64,000 bases of DNA from Atrina japonica (GCA_030159075.1 BROG01000341.1:186001-250000), one strand, 5' to 3'. Positions 12,991-27,340 are shown, counted from the first letter of the stretch. Numbers and translations are program-made. Notes: generated by a model not told the origin, from the letters alone.

Positions 12991-15987
12991 TTCTTCATTC
13001 CCTTCCTCCTTTTGCCTTCCCCCTTCTGCTTTATCTCCCTCTCCCCCTACTCTTTTCTCTCTTGTTCCCCCTCCTTCCCCTCCCCCCCCCCTCTCTCTTC
13101 TTCTTTTTGTCCTTTCTTTTCCCCCTTTTCCCTCTCCCCCCCATCCCTCCTTCTCCCTCTCTCTTCTTCCCTTCCCCCTCTTTTGTATCCCCTCCCACTT
13201 CTCTCCTCCCCTTCTTGTTTCTCTTGTTCCCTCCTTACCTACTCCCCCCTTAACCCCTACCTGCTTCTTGCTTCTCTTACCATTCCCCATCCCTCCACAT
13301 CACCTTTCCTTTCTTTCTCCTTCCTCTGTTGCCTCTCCCCTCCCCTCGCTCCCCGCTCGCCTCTCCTCTTCTCACCTCCCTCCGCCTCCTTCTCCTACCC
13401 TCATCCCCCCCCTCATCCTCCCTTTCCCCCTCTTTTCTGTGCCCCTCCCCACCTCTTCCTCTCTTCTCTCTTTCCTTCTCCCCCCCCTCCTCCCTGTTCT
13501 TCCCCCTCTCTTTTTGCTTTCCCCTGCCCCCCTATCTGCCCTCTCTTCCTTTGCCTTCCTTACTTCCTATTCTCTAATCTCTTTTTCCCCCTCCCTGGTT
13601 CCCTCCCCTCCTGTCCTTTCCTTCCCTATCCTTATCCTCTTCTCTTCCTCCTCTCTCCCTTCCCCCCTTGCCCCTTTCTTCCAATACCCTTTTCCCTTTT
13701 TTCTCTTGCTGCTCTCCTATCTTTTCCTCTTACTTCTTCCTTTTTCTCTTGCCCGCCTGTTCTCCTTTCCCCCCTTTCTATCCTTCTCTTCTCTTTTTCC
13801 TCTCTCTTCTCTTTCCCGCTCTGCCTCCACCTCTTTCTCGCTTTCTGTCTATCCTTGTTCTCCTCTTTTCTTCCTACCTTTATCTGTGCCTCTACTTCCG
13901 ACTCCTGTCTCTTTTTCCTCTTCGCCACCTCTACCTTTTCTCGTCCCCTCTCTGCCTCCTCCTATTCACCCCCTCCTTCCTCCCCCCTCTCCTTTTCTTG
14001 TTTCCTGCTTCCCCTCCCCTCTTCTCTTTCCTTTTTGCTCCCCTCTCTCTTCCCTCCTTCTCCTGTCTTCCCCTCCCTTTTTTCTCCTCCTCTCCTCCTT
14101 TCCTCTCCTTCCTACTCTTCCCTCCCACTTACCCCTCCCCTTTTCTTCCTCTTCTTCCTTTCTTTCTTCCTACCCCCTCCCCTTCCTTTCCTTCTTCCTC
14201 CTTTCCTCCCTCTCCTACCTCCTCCTCTCATTCTTGCTGCCCTCCCCTTGCCTCTTTTCCCTCTTCCTGTTTCCTCCCTCTCCCCCACCCTCTTTCCTTT
14301 CCTCCCCTTTCTTTTTTTCTTCTGTTTACTGTCTCCCCTCCTCTCTCTCCCTTTTTGCTTCTCCTTCTTCCTCCTTCCTTTCTCTCCCTACCCTTCTCCC
14401 CCTCTCTTCCTTTTTCCCTCTTCTGTCCCCTTTCTTCTTTCCCCTCTCCTTTGTCCCCTTCTCCCCCTTTCCTCCTGTTTGTCCCCTCTTTATCTTCTCT
14501 ACGACTCCCTCTTCCCCTGCGCCCTTTGCTCTCCTCCTCCCCTCTGCCTCTTCCTTCCCCCTTCTCCTTTTTTCCATCTGCCTCCCTCTTTCTCCCCCTT
14601 TTTTTTCCTGCTTTCTCTTCCCCTTCTCCTTTCCCTCCTTTTGTCCTTACTTCCCCCCCTTTTCCCTTCTCCTCTCCTCCCTCCTCCTGCAATCCCCCAT
14701 TCCCGACCTCCTCCTCTCCCTCTCTCTTTTCCTTCTCCCTCCTGCCTCCTTCTCCCTCCCTTCCTCCCATGTTCCGCTTCGCCTTAGTCTTCCTCTTTCC
14801 TCTGCACCTGCCCCCCTCCCCCCTTCCCCTCTCTTTTTTTCTTCCCTGCTTACTTGACCTCTCTCTCTCCCTTCTCCCCCTCCTCTCTTTTCTACCTCTT
14901 GTCCCTCCCCTCCCCCCTGCCTCCTTTCCCCTCCCCCCTTCCCTCTTCCCCTCCCTTCCCTTTTTCCTTGCCTCCCTCTCCCCCCCCACTCTCTGTCTCC
15001 TCCTCTCCTAGTCTCCTCCCTCCTGCTTTCCTTGCTCCTGCTCTTTCTCCTTGTCTCCTCCTCTCTGAACTCCTTTTCTTTGCCTATCCTTCCCCCTCCC
15101 CCTTCATCTATCCCTTCTTCCACATTTCTCCTCTACTACTCCTTGCTCCCCCATCCTCCCTCTTACTCCTTCCTTTGCCTCCTTTGTCTTTCTTCTTTTT
15201 CCTTTCCTGTTCTTTCTTCTCCCTCCTCTTCCCTTCTCTCTTCCCCTTGCCTCCCCCTTGTTTAGCCCTTCTCACTTTTCTTCCTTCTCCCTCTCGCCTC
15301 CTTCAGCTCTACTAACCTTTTGCTCTCTTCCTGTCATCCTTCCTGCTTCCTCTCTCCCCCTTTCTTGCTCTTCTCTCTTCCCCCTTCCTCCCCTCTTTCC
15401 TCCCCCCTGCCTCTCTCTCCCCCCTCTGCTTCCTTTACCCCCTTTCTACTTTCCTCCTTCCCCTCTCGTCTTGCTCTCTCCTTCATTTTCCCTGCCTTTC
15501 TCTCTTTCCCCTCGCTCCCTCCCTCCTTTCTGCCCTTCTCCTTCTCCTCCCCTTCCCTGCCCCTACCTTCTCCTATCTGTCCCCCCCCCTGCTTCTCCTT
15601 CCCTTGCTCCCATCTCTGTCCTGGTTGCTTCTGCCCCCCCTTCCACTTTCTCCTCTTTTTCTTTTTTTTTCCTCCAATTCCTTTGCTCTTCCCTGCCTAT
15701 CCTCTCTTCCTTCCCTTGCTCCTTTCTTCCCTCCTTCCTCCCCTCTGGCCCCTGCGTCCTCTCTCCCCTGTCCCTGTCCTCCCCTGCTGGTCTCGTTCCT
15801 CTCTCCTCCCTCTCTCTGACTCTTGCCTCTCTTTTGTTTCTCTCCCCTACTCTTTTTCTCCTTTTTCCCTGCCCCCTCCTGCTCTCTCCCTCTCTCTCTT
15901 GCTCCCTCCTTTGCTTCCTTCTTCTCCCCTTCTTCCCCCTTTTTCTCTGCCTCTTGCCTCTCTTCCCTGCCTCTTCCCACTCTCCTT

Positions 15988-16011
15988 TTTTTTTTTATTG
16001 TTTTTTTTATA
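15988..16011. repeat. T-run island with A interruptions
   Basis: Ten T, then ATTG, then eight T and ATATT. The last clear member of the T-run class in the tract. Confidence 0.6.
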
Positions 16012-19000
16012 TTCCCCTCCTCCTATCCCTTGAGTCCTCTGCTGCTCCTGACTGTTGTTCCTTCTCCTCCTGTCTCTCCCCCCTCCCTCTTTTTGCCCTC
16101 CCTTTTCCTGGGACCTCCCTCTGCTTCCTGTTTCCCTCCCCTGCCCTACGCCCCCTCCCCCCCCTCGCTCTCTCTATCTCTGCCCCTTCTTTCTCCTCCC
16201 CCCCTCACCCTCTCCGCCTTCCTTTTTTTTTCCCTATCCTCTTCTTTCTTTCTGCCTCTCTTTCCACTTCCTCCCTCTTGCTCCCTTACATCTCTGGCTT
16301 CACCTCCCTTTCCCCTTTTTTCCTTATCTCTTCTCTCCTCCCTCCTTCTCGTCCCTTCCTTTTCTCCCCCCCTCCTCCTAATTCCTCCTCCTTTCTTTCT
16401 TATTCCTTTGCTGCTTCTTACGCTTCCTCGTCTCTACTTTCTCATCTTACTCTTCTCTTCTTTCTTACTCTCCCCTTCTTCTCTTCTCCCTCCCTCCTTC
16501 TCTCCCCCCCCTCTTTTCCCTCCCTTTTTCTCCTACTTCCTTGCCCTTTACCCTTCCCCCTCTCCTCCTTCTCTCCTCCCCTTTCCTCCCTTCCCTTGCC
16601 TTTCTTCCCCCTTCCACCTCCCTCTCCTTTCCGTCTGGCTTCCCCCTCCTTTACGTTTTCCTACTCTAGCTCCCTTCATCTCTCCTTTCTTTTTCGCTTT
16701 CTCTCTTTCTCTTCTTCTCTCCCTCACTTTCACCCCTTGCACCCTCCTCCCCTTCTCTCTTTCTTTCTCCTTTCTACTCCTCCCCTGGGATTTTGTTAGT
16801 CTTGCTTCCTCCACCTGCTTCCTCTCCCCCTCTCTGCACCCCCTCTTCTCTGCTCTATTTGTCTACCTTGATCCCCTCTCTCTTGCTTCTTCTCCTTCCC
16901 TTTCCTCTTCTCCTCTCTTCTCTGCCTCTTTCCTCTTTTTTCTCCCATTATTCTATACTCTTGATCTTTTTCCTCTCCTCTTTCCCTTGCCCCTCCCCTT
17001 TCCTTTCTGCTCTCCTTTCCTCTCCCTCCCCCTCCCTACCCTTCCTTCCCTTCTCCCTCCCTCCCTGCCCTTTACCTCGCCTCTCTCCCCTTCCTCTGCC
17101 TATCCCATCTCCTCTCCCTTCATCTCTTTACTTCCCCTTTTGCTTCCTTTTTTTTCCCTTTTTCTTCTCCCTTCTTCTGCCCCTCCTCCTTCCTTTCTCT
17201 TCCTCCTTTTCTTCCTCCCCTCCTCTCCTCTCTCCTCTTTCCTCCGGTCCCTTCTCTCCCCCTACTTCCTCCCCTTTCTGCTCTTTTCCTTCCTCTCTTT
17301 CTGGCTGTCTTTCTGGCCCCCCCCTCCTCCTTTATCTTTTTTCCCTTCTCTTCCTCTTCTTTTTCTCCTCTTTACTGCCTGTTCTCCCCCCCCCTCCCCT
17401 TCCCCCTCCCTCCTCTCCTTTGCCCTTTCCCTCCTGCTCTTTTCCACCTTTCCCTGCTCCCCTTCCCCTTCTTGTTTGCCTCTCCTTCTTTCTTTCCCGT
17501 CTTCCTCCTTGTCTCTGCTCTTCTACCTCCTCTCTTTTTGCCTCTTTTCCCCTTTTCTGTTCCTTCTTTTCTACTCTTCCTCTCTTCCTCTTTTCTTTTT
17601 CTCCTTTTTCCTTCTCCTCCCCCTTCTCCCCCCTGCCCTCTGCTCTCTCCTCTCTCCCCTATGTTTCTCTTATTTTTTGGCTTTCCCTTATCCCTCTTGC
17701 TGTCTTCTACACCCCCCTTTTCCCCTCTGTCTTTCTCCCCTGCCCATCTCCTGTGCCCCCTTATTTGTGCCCTTTCTTAACCCTCCTCTCCCCTCCGTTC
17801 GCTCTCTTCCTCTTTCTCTTTCTGACTCCGCCTCTTCCCCCTCCCTCTTCTCCATTTCCCCTCCCCTTACCTCCTCCTCTCTTTCCTCTTTCCTGCCTCC
17901 CCACCTCCTGCCCTTTACCTCCTCCTCGTTTTCCCCCCCTGTCTTTTCCTTCCTCCCTCCCCTTGACTACTTCACTCTGCCCCTTTCCTTATCTTCTCTT
18001 TTTCTCCCCTCTCTCTCTTATTCTACTCTCTTTCTTCTCCTCATCCCTCCCCTGCCCCTCCTCTCTTTTCTTACTCTTTCCCCCTGTTCTCCCCCTTCCT
18101 TCTTCCCTCTTTCCCTTTCTCTGCCCCCCTCCCTCCTTACACTTCTGTCCTACTCTCCTCTCCTCTTTCCCTTTGCTCTCCCTTTCCCTCCCCTCTCTCT
18201 TCCTCTTCCTCTTCATACTCTGCTGCCCCCTTGCCTCCCCTTACTTTTCACTCCCCCCCTCGTTGTTTAACCCCTCTCCTTTCCCCCACCCCTCCCCTCT
18301 CCCATCCTCCTTCGCTTCCTCTCCTCTTCCTGCTGCTTTCTCCTCCCCTCATCCCTTCCATTTTTTGGCTACTTCTTCTTTTTTCTTACTTCCCTCCTCT
18401 TCTGCTTACTCTCTATCTGTTCTCACCCCTTTTTCTCTCCCGCATCCTGTTCCCTCTCTGCTTTTCTTTCCTCCTTGCTTTTCCTATTTTCTCCTTCCTT
18501 CTCTCTCCCTTGCCCTCTTCCACCTTCCTTCCTTTTCCTACCCCCCTCCCTTTTTCCCCTCTCTTCTTACTCCTCTCTCCTCTATTTCTCCTTTTTCCAT
18601 CTCTCTTTCTCCCCTCCCCTTCCTCTCTTCTCCCCTCCTTCTTTTTCTTTTCCCTCTTTTACCCTTTCTTTCTCTTCCCTCCTTTTGCCTTTTGCCCTCC
18701 TTTCCCTTTCCTGCCTCTATTCTCCTCCTCTTCCTGCCCGTCTTCTCTCCTGCTTCTCATTCTTCTGTTACTTTCCCTTCCCTCCCCCCCCTCCCCTGCT
18801 CCCTTTTGCCCCTGCCTTCCATTCATCTCTCTCCCTTGCCTTCCCTTGCCACCCTTCTTCCCCTCACATCCTGCTTCTCTCCCCTCTTTCCCACTCCACA
18901 CTTTTCTTCTCCCCTCCTCTATTCCTTCCTGCTTTCCCTTTTCTGGCCCACTCTTCTGCCCCCCCCTCCCTACCCTTGTTCCCTCTCCTTCTTCTTCTCC

Positions 19001-19109
19001 TTCCTTCACCCTCCTCCTTACTTCCTTTTCTCCTTCCCTTCTACCTACTGTTACCTATTTTTCTTGTTCGTACTCCTCTTCCTCCCCTTCTCCTTCTCCG
19101 TTCTCTTAG

Positions 19110-19300
19110 TACCAATTAATAATCGAAGCTCAAGTCCATTAGAACACGACGAATTAGATGTGCAAAGGTCTCAACATGAAGAGCAATTGCGAATCCCAAA
19201 CGGGATAGGACCAGGTGTCCGGAAGGAGGGAGTCAGCATCCTCTGCATGGTACACCCGTCGCAAATACGATTTCACATCAACATTGTCTCTCCAGTGTGA
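19110..19300 (-). repeat. Dispersed repeat family C, truncated copy at tract edge
   Basis: Read on the minus strand, this matches the repeat at 27385-27560, sharing for example AATTCGTCGTGTT and GTTGAGACC. The order is: a GACGGGTG segment, a CCCGTTTG segment, the GTTGAGACC segment, and an ATTAATTGGTAC end. The other copies continue past GGTAC with CTTCTTC and TTTTACTT, but here the sequence changes to purine-rich (minus strand) directly after GGTAC, so this copy is cut by the polypyrimidine tract. The element type is not recognised. Confidence 0.8.
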
Positions 19301-21160
<1,860 letters not shown>

Positions 21161-21168
21161 CGTTCATA

Positions 21169-21272
21169 TATATATATATATATACATACATATGTGTATT
21201 ATGGTATATAATCATGCACTTGTTATATATGTATTTGTGTATGTGTGTGTTTCATATATGATATGTTTCATC

Positions 21273-21304
<32 letters not shown>

Positions 21305-21309
21305 CATCA
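21169..21309. repeat. Short TA/TG runs followed by a (CAT)n microsatellite
   Basis: A TA run at 21169-21184 is followed by TATG/TGTG-rich sequence and then CAT triplets at 21268-21309 with one CAC interruption. The poly-His frame across the CAT run is an artefact. Confidence 0.9.
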
Positions 21310-21415
21310 ATCTAAAATTGGTCCATATCGTCATATCTTTCACATTGTTCAATCTTTAAATAAAGGAATGCAATATGATTTATTTGAAACTAATTGCGCT
21401 CTTTTTAGGTACGAA

Positions 21416-21473
21416 GGACAGACAGACAGACAGGCAGGCAGGCAGACAAATAGATAGATAGATATATAGATAA

Positions 21474-21541
<68 letters not shown>

Positions 21542-21571
21542 GTAGACAGATAGACAGAAAGATAGACAGAC

Positions 21572-21620
<49 letters not shown>

Positions 21621-21621
21621 T
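21416..21621. repeat. (GACA)n / (GGCA)n / (GATA)n compound microsatellite
   Basis: It begins with GACA and GGCA units and passes into a long GATA array with internal GACA units near 21541-21572. Three related tetranucleotides in one array suggest successive unit mutation and spread. Confidence 0.97.
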
Positions 21622-22494
21622 AATATCATTTTTCAGTACAGATACATTTTCATACTTCTAGATTGTCATTTTATGTCACTTGCGGCGGTTAACTATATCC
21701 GTCATTATGCGTCGGCGTCCTTTGCAAGAATTATGGGACTTTGAACTCAACAAAATTGACAATTTTGCACTCCCTTAAAATGCTTGTTTTTTCAGGAGAC
21801 TGCACTATAATAGCAATTTATATTGATGTGACCATTCCCTAATGTTGGACTCGAACCAACAGATAATAAATCCAGAGGAGATTTGTTTTTCTAATTTAGT
21901 TTATAAGCTTGTAAGTTTCTCTTTTTTTCGATAGACTTCGACTGTAAAATCAATGTATATTTGTTGGACGTTTATCTATTATGCTTTCAAAGGCAGTTCT
22001 CTAACATGCATAGTTTGCAGTTTATCATTGATGACCCTCACTATACACTAAAACAACTACTGTCTGACAGTGATATACATGAAGCCGTAATCAGAATCAT
22101 TTGTATCATCAATTCTATCAAACTGTCATTCTTACTGTATATATCAGGTACTCAGAACTGTTTAAGCGGAACAAAGTAAATGATACGGAAGGACTTGTCA
22201 ACTTAAAAGTAAATTAATGTAGATTTTACCTACGTAAAATCTATCCTACCCGACGTACAGTGTAATTACAAATATATTACCGATCGGAAATACAAGTATG
22301 ATATTTATCATAGTGCGTTTTGAGGATTTTCTATTTTGAAACATATACTTAACCGAACCGAATCACCCCAAACCTTCTTTCAAGCATAAAGGCGGTCATT
22401 TATACATCTAACGTATTGTATCTCTAATATTACCTCTTTTCGTAATGTTTTGTATTTTTTATGAATGTGACAAATATCTTATTTTTGTTTGTTT
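21622..22494. other. AT-rich sequence, nothing recognised
   Basis: No gene or known repeat seen. The 72-codon frame at 21961-22179 has no recognisable motif or splice context. Confidence 0.45.
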
Positions 22495-23290
22495 GTTGTT
22501 AGTTTGTATATAATATAAAAAAAATCAAATACCAAAGTATACATCTTTAAATGTCCAGGATATAGATACAAATCTGGTAAAAATAAACAAAAACTGACCT
22601 CTGCAAATCAAGAGGTTGGGTCAGGTGCCAAGGAGGAGCAAACATCCCCTGTTGACCTGCCATACCCTCCGTGAGTCCACAGTCAAATCCAAATTAAAAA
22701 AATGCGTGAGGAAAGAATCCTCGTCACAATCGGTACAGACGCCTCAACAACCGCCAAAGAAAAGACAACTCAACATTTTACCTAGTGAAACAGAGCAATC
22801 GCAAACAGGACTATTATACCGACCGTAAAATTTGCGGAACATTGACATTAAACGCGGTTTTCAATATCCCTCTGTCAATAATTTGTCAGTGATTAGTTTA
22901 CCTCTGTAGACGAAATGTTCATATGTTGGAACACGCCCTGGCATATCGGATACTTTGTGAAATATAAACTTCATATGCGGGTAATTGTGGGATATTACTA
23001 CTTAAATGTGGAAAATTTACGATGGGAAAGTCAAAATCGTCGCGTTTATCGTACAGCTTAGTTTTTAATTTCCCGTCTGTGTCTATAATAAGTGACAGTA
23101 TGAAGCGTGTGTGCTTGATTCTGTTGTATCTTTAATATCTACTTCGCTGGGATATATCGCATTAATATATGTCTGAAAATTGTCATTATTAATTGACAAA
23201 ACGTCGTCGACATATCTAAATGTCAAATTAAAGTACAACGCTAGCTTTTTCTTCTATTGATTCAGCACGTCTATATGTTTTCTCTATTGT
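22495..23290 (-). pseudogene. Retroelement family B copy 1: decayed reverse-transcriptase 3' region and tail
   Basis: This stretch matches the longer copy at 33685-34800 and lies in the same orientation, coding strand minus. The right part (about 22870-23290) covers the region downstream of the YIDD catalytic box; the left part (22495-22760) is the non-coding tail, which contains GAGTCCACAGTCAA. The reading frame is broken by substitutions and small indels. A 70-codon + strand frame over the tail (22616-22828) is antisense to the element and not a gene. Whether the family is Penelope-like or another RT-like group cannot be settled here. Confidence 0.75.
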
Positions 23291-24655
23291 GTTACATCGT
23301 AATCTAATCTCACGCTATCACCTCTCAATCTATGTCCATCTATCTCTGACACTCGGGTATCATATAAAATTACCGTTATACATGTTTCAGTACCTAAATG
23401 CTACATCACTCCTTTAACATTCCCCACGTTACATGACCTTTCTACTCCGATTCTGTATGGAAATGAAGCAGTTTTTACATCAATATTTACAAACATTACT
23501 ATACAGTTGTCTTGATGAATAAATGCAAAAAACTGTTTATTCATTCACCATTAAGAATATTAATTCAGAATAACACAATTAGCAGTAACAGTTGGAAAAA
23601 TAATTTTCGTTTTGGTTTTAATTTTTACAATGTAGTATCGCAAGACATGGAATAGTAAACATTCGGTTTGTCTTGCCTCACAATTTGTGAAAGTTGAAAA
23701 TGCTAGTATTTTACCGGAGTTATATTTTGTTGCTTTGACGTAATTTCAAATGTTGGTAAAAAAAGACAAAAACTAATCAGACAGTTTAAATATCAATGGG
23801 AAAAGTAGATACTCTATGGTTATATCTTGCAAAATAGGACTTGGTGTACAAATAAAATAAAGCTGTGATCAAGACATTTTAGATGATAGTACGAAATAGA
23901 GGAGTACATTCACCATGTAGCACTCGTGTTAAATATGTATTCTCCTGCCTCACAAGATGTAATAAACATGTTATTTTAAAAATTGTCAAATATTCTATTT
24001 ATTATATTTTCCAGTTAAGTTTCGTTAGACCCTAGATTTACCCGATGTTCTGTACATGTAGGCTAGTCTACGGCTTGTGAAATGTAAGCAAACCACGTTT
24101 TGAGTCAGGGGCTCCGAAATCTTTTTAGAGCGTAGTATGAACAATAAAAAAACTGGAGCCTGGAGGAAAACATTACGCTCTACAAAAGTTTACCACGCCC
24201 CTGTGGTTTTTATTGAAATACATCACTTGATGCCTCAAAGATCATGCCAAAGTTAACGATAGACCTGGATAGCCCAATTCGATGTTCAATTTCCTTTAAA
24301 AAAAAACATTTAAACTCTTGACATAGATAGTGGACACAGTAAACATTTCCACTGCCTTTCGACCACTTAAACACACTCCATCAAAACATAATATCGCCTG
24401 TTTTTAGTCGAGACAGAACAAGTCTGTGCGGAGCCATTTTGTTTAGCTTCGATACGGCGTTATAAATAGCTAACACGAAAATCCCTTCTTGATACGTCAT
24501 ATCTATGGTACGTGTTCAAAAGTGTTTACCAAGACATCACCATTTATTTGCATTTATTAGCAAATGTGATTAGTTTATAATCAAACAATGAATTGAAAAT
24601 TATCATTACATTACAGATGAGATTAATTAATCTGCTTTTTTATTAGTGGCTTGGC
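23291..24655. other. AT-rich sequence, no gene seen
   Basis: No convincing exon, RNA gene or named repeat. Base composition is like the flanks. Confidence 0.45.
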
Positions 24656-24717
24656 ACTGCATTTTGACTGGCTTAATGAAAAAAATCATATTTTTATTAA
24701 GCCAATCAAAATACAGT
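24656..24717. repeat. Inverted repeat with 22-base arms
   Basis: The arms 24656-24677 and 24696-24717 are reverse complements at 20 of 22 positions, with an 18-base AT-rich loop. Each arm carries GGCTTAAT or its complement ATTAAGCC. This could be a palindromic remnant of a small inverted-repeat transposon or a chance cruciform; no target-site duplication is evident. Confidence 0.7.
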
Positions 24718-27340
24718 AAGATCAATGAAAACTAAAAGTGGAAAACAAAGCTTTTATTTAATTGATAAATTTAATAAAAAAATGTAATAAAGTCTTTTAT
24801 TCAGAACATACACTATATGCAGTGGAGTCTACCATAGGTTTTGTTAATGGTCAATTGATATTTACTTATTTAAAGTCCGAAGTGAGAAGTGTTCTTCAAG
24901 GTGGTATTCAGGACCCTAGGTACAAATGCACTATGTGTGTCATCTCAGAAGGAACTGAGTAAAATGTCCAAACCCAGTCTCCACTACTAGTAATATGCCA
25001 TCCACGGTAAAATAAACAGTACAGAATTTAATTACTCCTCTTTTCTGAAATACTATTATGATTATTGTGAATTAATTTTAAAAAATTGATTGTTTCTGAA
25101 TTGAAACACGTCTATAGCTTCAGGTTGTCTTTTAATTTCAATTTTGTTGTTTAGCATCAAAATATTACCAACATTACGCCAAAGTTATAATTTTGCAAGA
25201 TAAATGACAAAATAAATGCTCAAAGCTATCGTTTCTGTCATTTACACTTCACCCATCCACTGATACCGAACGCAAGACGGAAACATTATCAGATTTCAAT
25301 TTTTATGCATGATATGTAATTCCACAACAGCTGATTAACTTATATGAATTACCTTTGGTGGTCATAATAAATTTGAAAAATATAAAATATTACTATTTGC
25401 TTGAATTTGAAATTATATATAGAAATATGGCCGAGTTAAATACATTGCCTGGCAAGGTGAGAGAATATATGTCAATATATATATATCATGTCAAATTAGG
25501 AAGGTATAAACGTATTGGTGTCACTACGATCTATATATTGTCTACAGAACTTTTATTTATTATATATTTTTTTACTTAATACTATATCTATAAATTTAGC
25601 ATTTAACATTAACGTATATAGGACGATGTTAAATGTCAATCTGATGTCAATTATTTTTGTAGATAAAGTATGAATATGCGATGACCTTTCTAACTTTCTT
25701 TTAAGAGTAAAACACAGCATACTAATTATTAGCTTTAGATAACTTCCTCTTCAAAAATCATTATGGGTCCTTTGTGACCATGAAAATGATGGGGTTTTTT
25801 CTAAAAGGATTCGTTTTTCAGTCTACAAGAGAGCATTTTCTCAATTCCATTCTATTAATATCTTTATTTGGTGTCTAAATTGACGATGGTCATTATGTTA
25901 GCGCTTGCATGTTCCCAATATACGAATTATTGTTTCCGAATTAGAATCTATTGCGCTCCTTAAAGATCACTTATGTTCCGACACAATCAAGAAAATTTAA
26001 TTATAAAACTTATCGGCAATGATGGACGGAATACTCTTTTTACAATGTGAACAAACCGTGTATCATTTGTTTCAGTAATTTGTCTGTTTTATTAGTTTTG
26101 CGAATTCATTTTCACACTCAACGGCACATGTTTTCTTTGCATAATTTATCAAATGTTGTGTCTGGTGATAAGAGTTTTTCTTTCAGTACATATTCAAAGC
26201 AAGGAAATGGGTAAAAGAGTGTCATGTCCAATGTTCCGACTTTCATTTTATGATTTCATATGCCGAGATAGATAGATAGATAGATAGATGATATGGCAAC
26301 ATGACAAAGTCTTTTAATTTGTTTTAATTTGATCAAGTATTCTTGATTTTAAAATCACGGCATCCCTTTGAAGCTCTGTCTTTGTGATGCATATTAATCA
26401 CTTCATCTAATTCACAAAGTTTTGCCCCTGCGGTTCTTCACTTAGTATTGATTTTTTTTCAACAACGGGGAAATTTGAAACTGAATTACATCTTTCACTT
26501 TAATTCAATCCAATGTTTTACTACTTTGCGATAAATTAAAACACTAATTAAAGATGATAAGTACACATGAGATACTATTTTCAGACTTTAAGTGTAGAAA
26601 TGCATTTAATTAACTACAGCAATAAATCACCAACTTTTTCTTTTCAGTGTGTCCTGTATGTTTTTCTATTGTTTATGCTTCGCCTAGAGTGATTCACTTA
26701 TATGGATACATATGGCCAAAATCAAATCAATGAGTTGAACCTAGTTCTTTTCATTAAAACACATTAATTGCATTAAAAATTAGGTTAAACTGCGCCAGAG
26801 TCACAAGAATGCCTTAGAAAAAAAATAAACTACGCCAAAAACAAAACATAAATGAATTAAACCTATTTTTCAGGACATTTGCATTAAATTGAAACCACTA
26901 GGTTTAACTGCTGAAAAACCATGTTATTTTGGTTTATTATAACACGTTTGAACCCTAAACACAATACATGTAATCTTTAATAGATCTACTTTAAGCGTTA
27001 TTTCGAGCTATAACACTACAGTAAGAACCATTCATTGTGCTACATCTAAGTGACACTGAACCTCTGTACTTTATCTCATTCTATGAAACACTTTTACTTT
27101 TATTACCCAGGGTGTAGCAATGGGATTTCTGGTTTAAAACATTTTTTCTGAACTGAGCAGAGTACTACACCATGAAAGATTAGAATGTTCTCAATTATTC
27201 TTAACTTGGTATTTCAACCAATAGATTTCAGAATTAAAGTAAAATATATGTTCAGACTGCCTTTGTTGGGAGATTCTAACCCAGATACATTTTGCATACG
27301 GAGTTGCATTGGCTTGAACTCATCACCAAACTTGATCTTT
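24718..27340. other. AT-rich sequence with a degenerate family A copy and a short GATA run
   Basis: About 25160-25290 resembles dispersed family A (CCAAAGTTATAATTTTGC followed by a TCGTTTCTGTCA segment). Four to five GATA units lie at 26269-26288. The remainder shows no gene. Confidence 0.5.

Larger units (their letters stand above)
1..19109. repeat. 19.1 kb asymmetric polypyrimidine (C/T) tract
   Basis: The + strand is almost purely C and T from the first base to about 19109. A hand count of four sampled 60-base lines (starting 61, 2461, 9001, 13081) gives 8, 2, 4 and 1 purines, so roughly 6 percent. The purines are mostly isolated single A or G. I see no fixed period: it is an irregular C/T mixture rather than simple (CT)n. 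The left end lies outside the window. Open frames of hundreds to 1,771 codons run through it in all + frames because every stop codon needs a purine; their products are only Ser, Pro, Leu and Phe, with no domain or start context, so I call none of them a gene. Such homopurine-homopyrimidine DNA can form intramolecular triplex (H-DNA) and R-loops; that is family knowledge, not seen here. Confidence 0.97.

Noticed and set aside
85..15011. Long plus-strand frames (such as 4462-9399 and 9472-14787) encoding Ser/Pro/Leu/Phe polypeptides
   Set aside because: They arise because the C/T strand lacks stop codons. Several frames are open at once, residues are limited to those of C/T codons, and no domains or gene structure are seen.
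125..19009. Minus-strand Arg/Lys/Glu/Gly-rich frames
   Set aside because: They are the complement of the polypyrimidine tract. Purine-only codons give only these residues.
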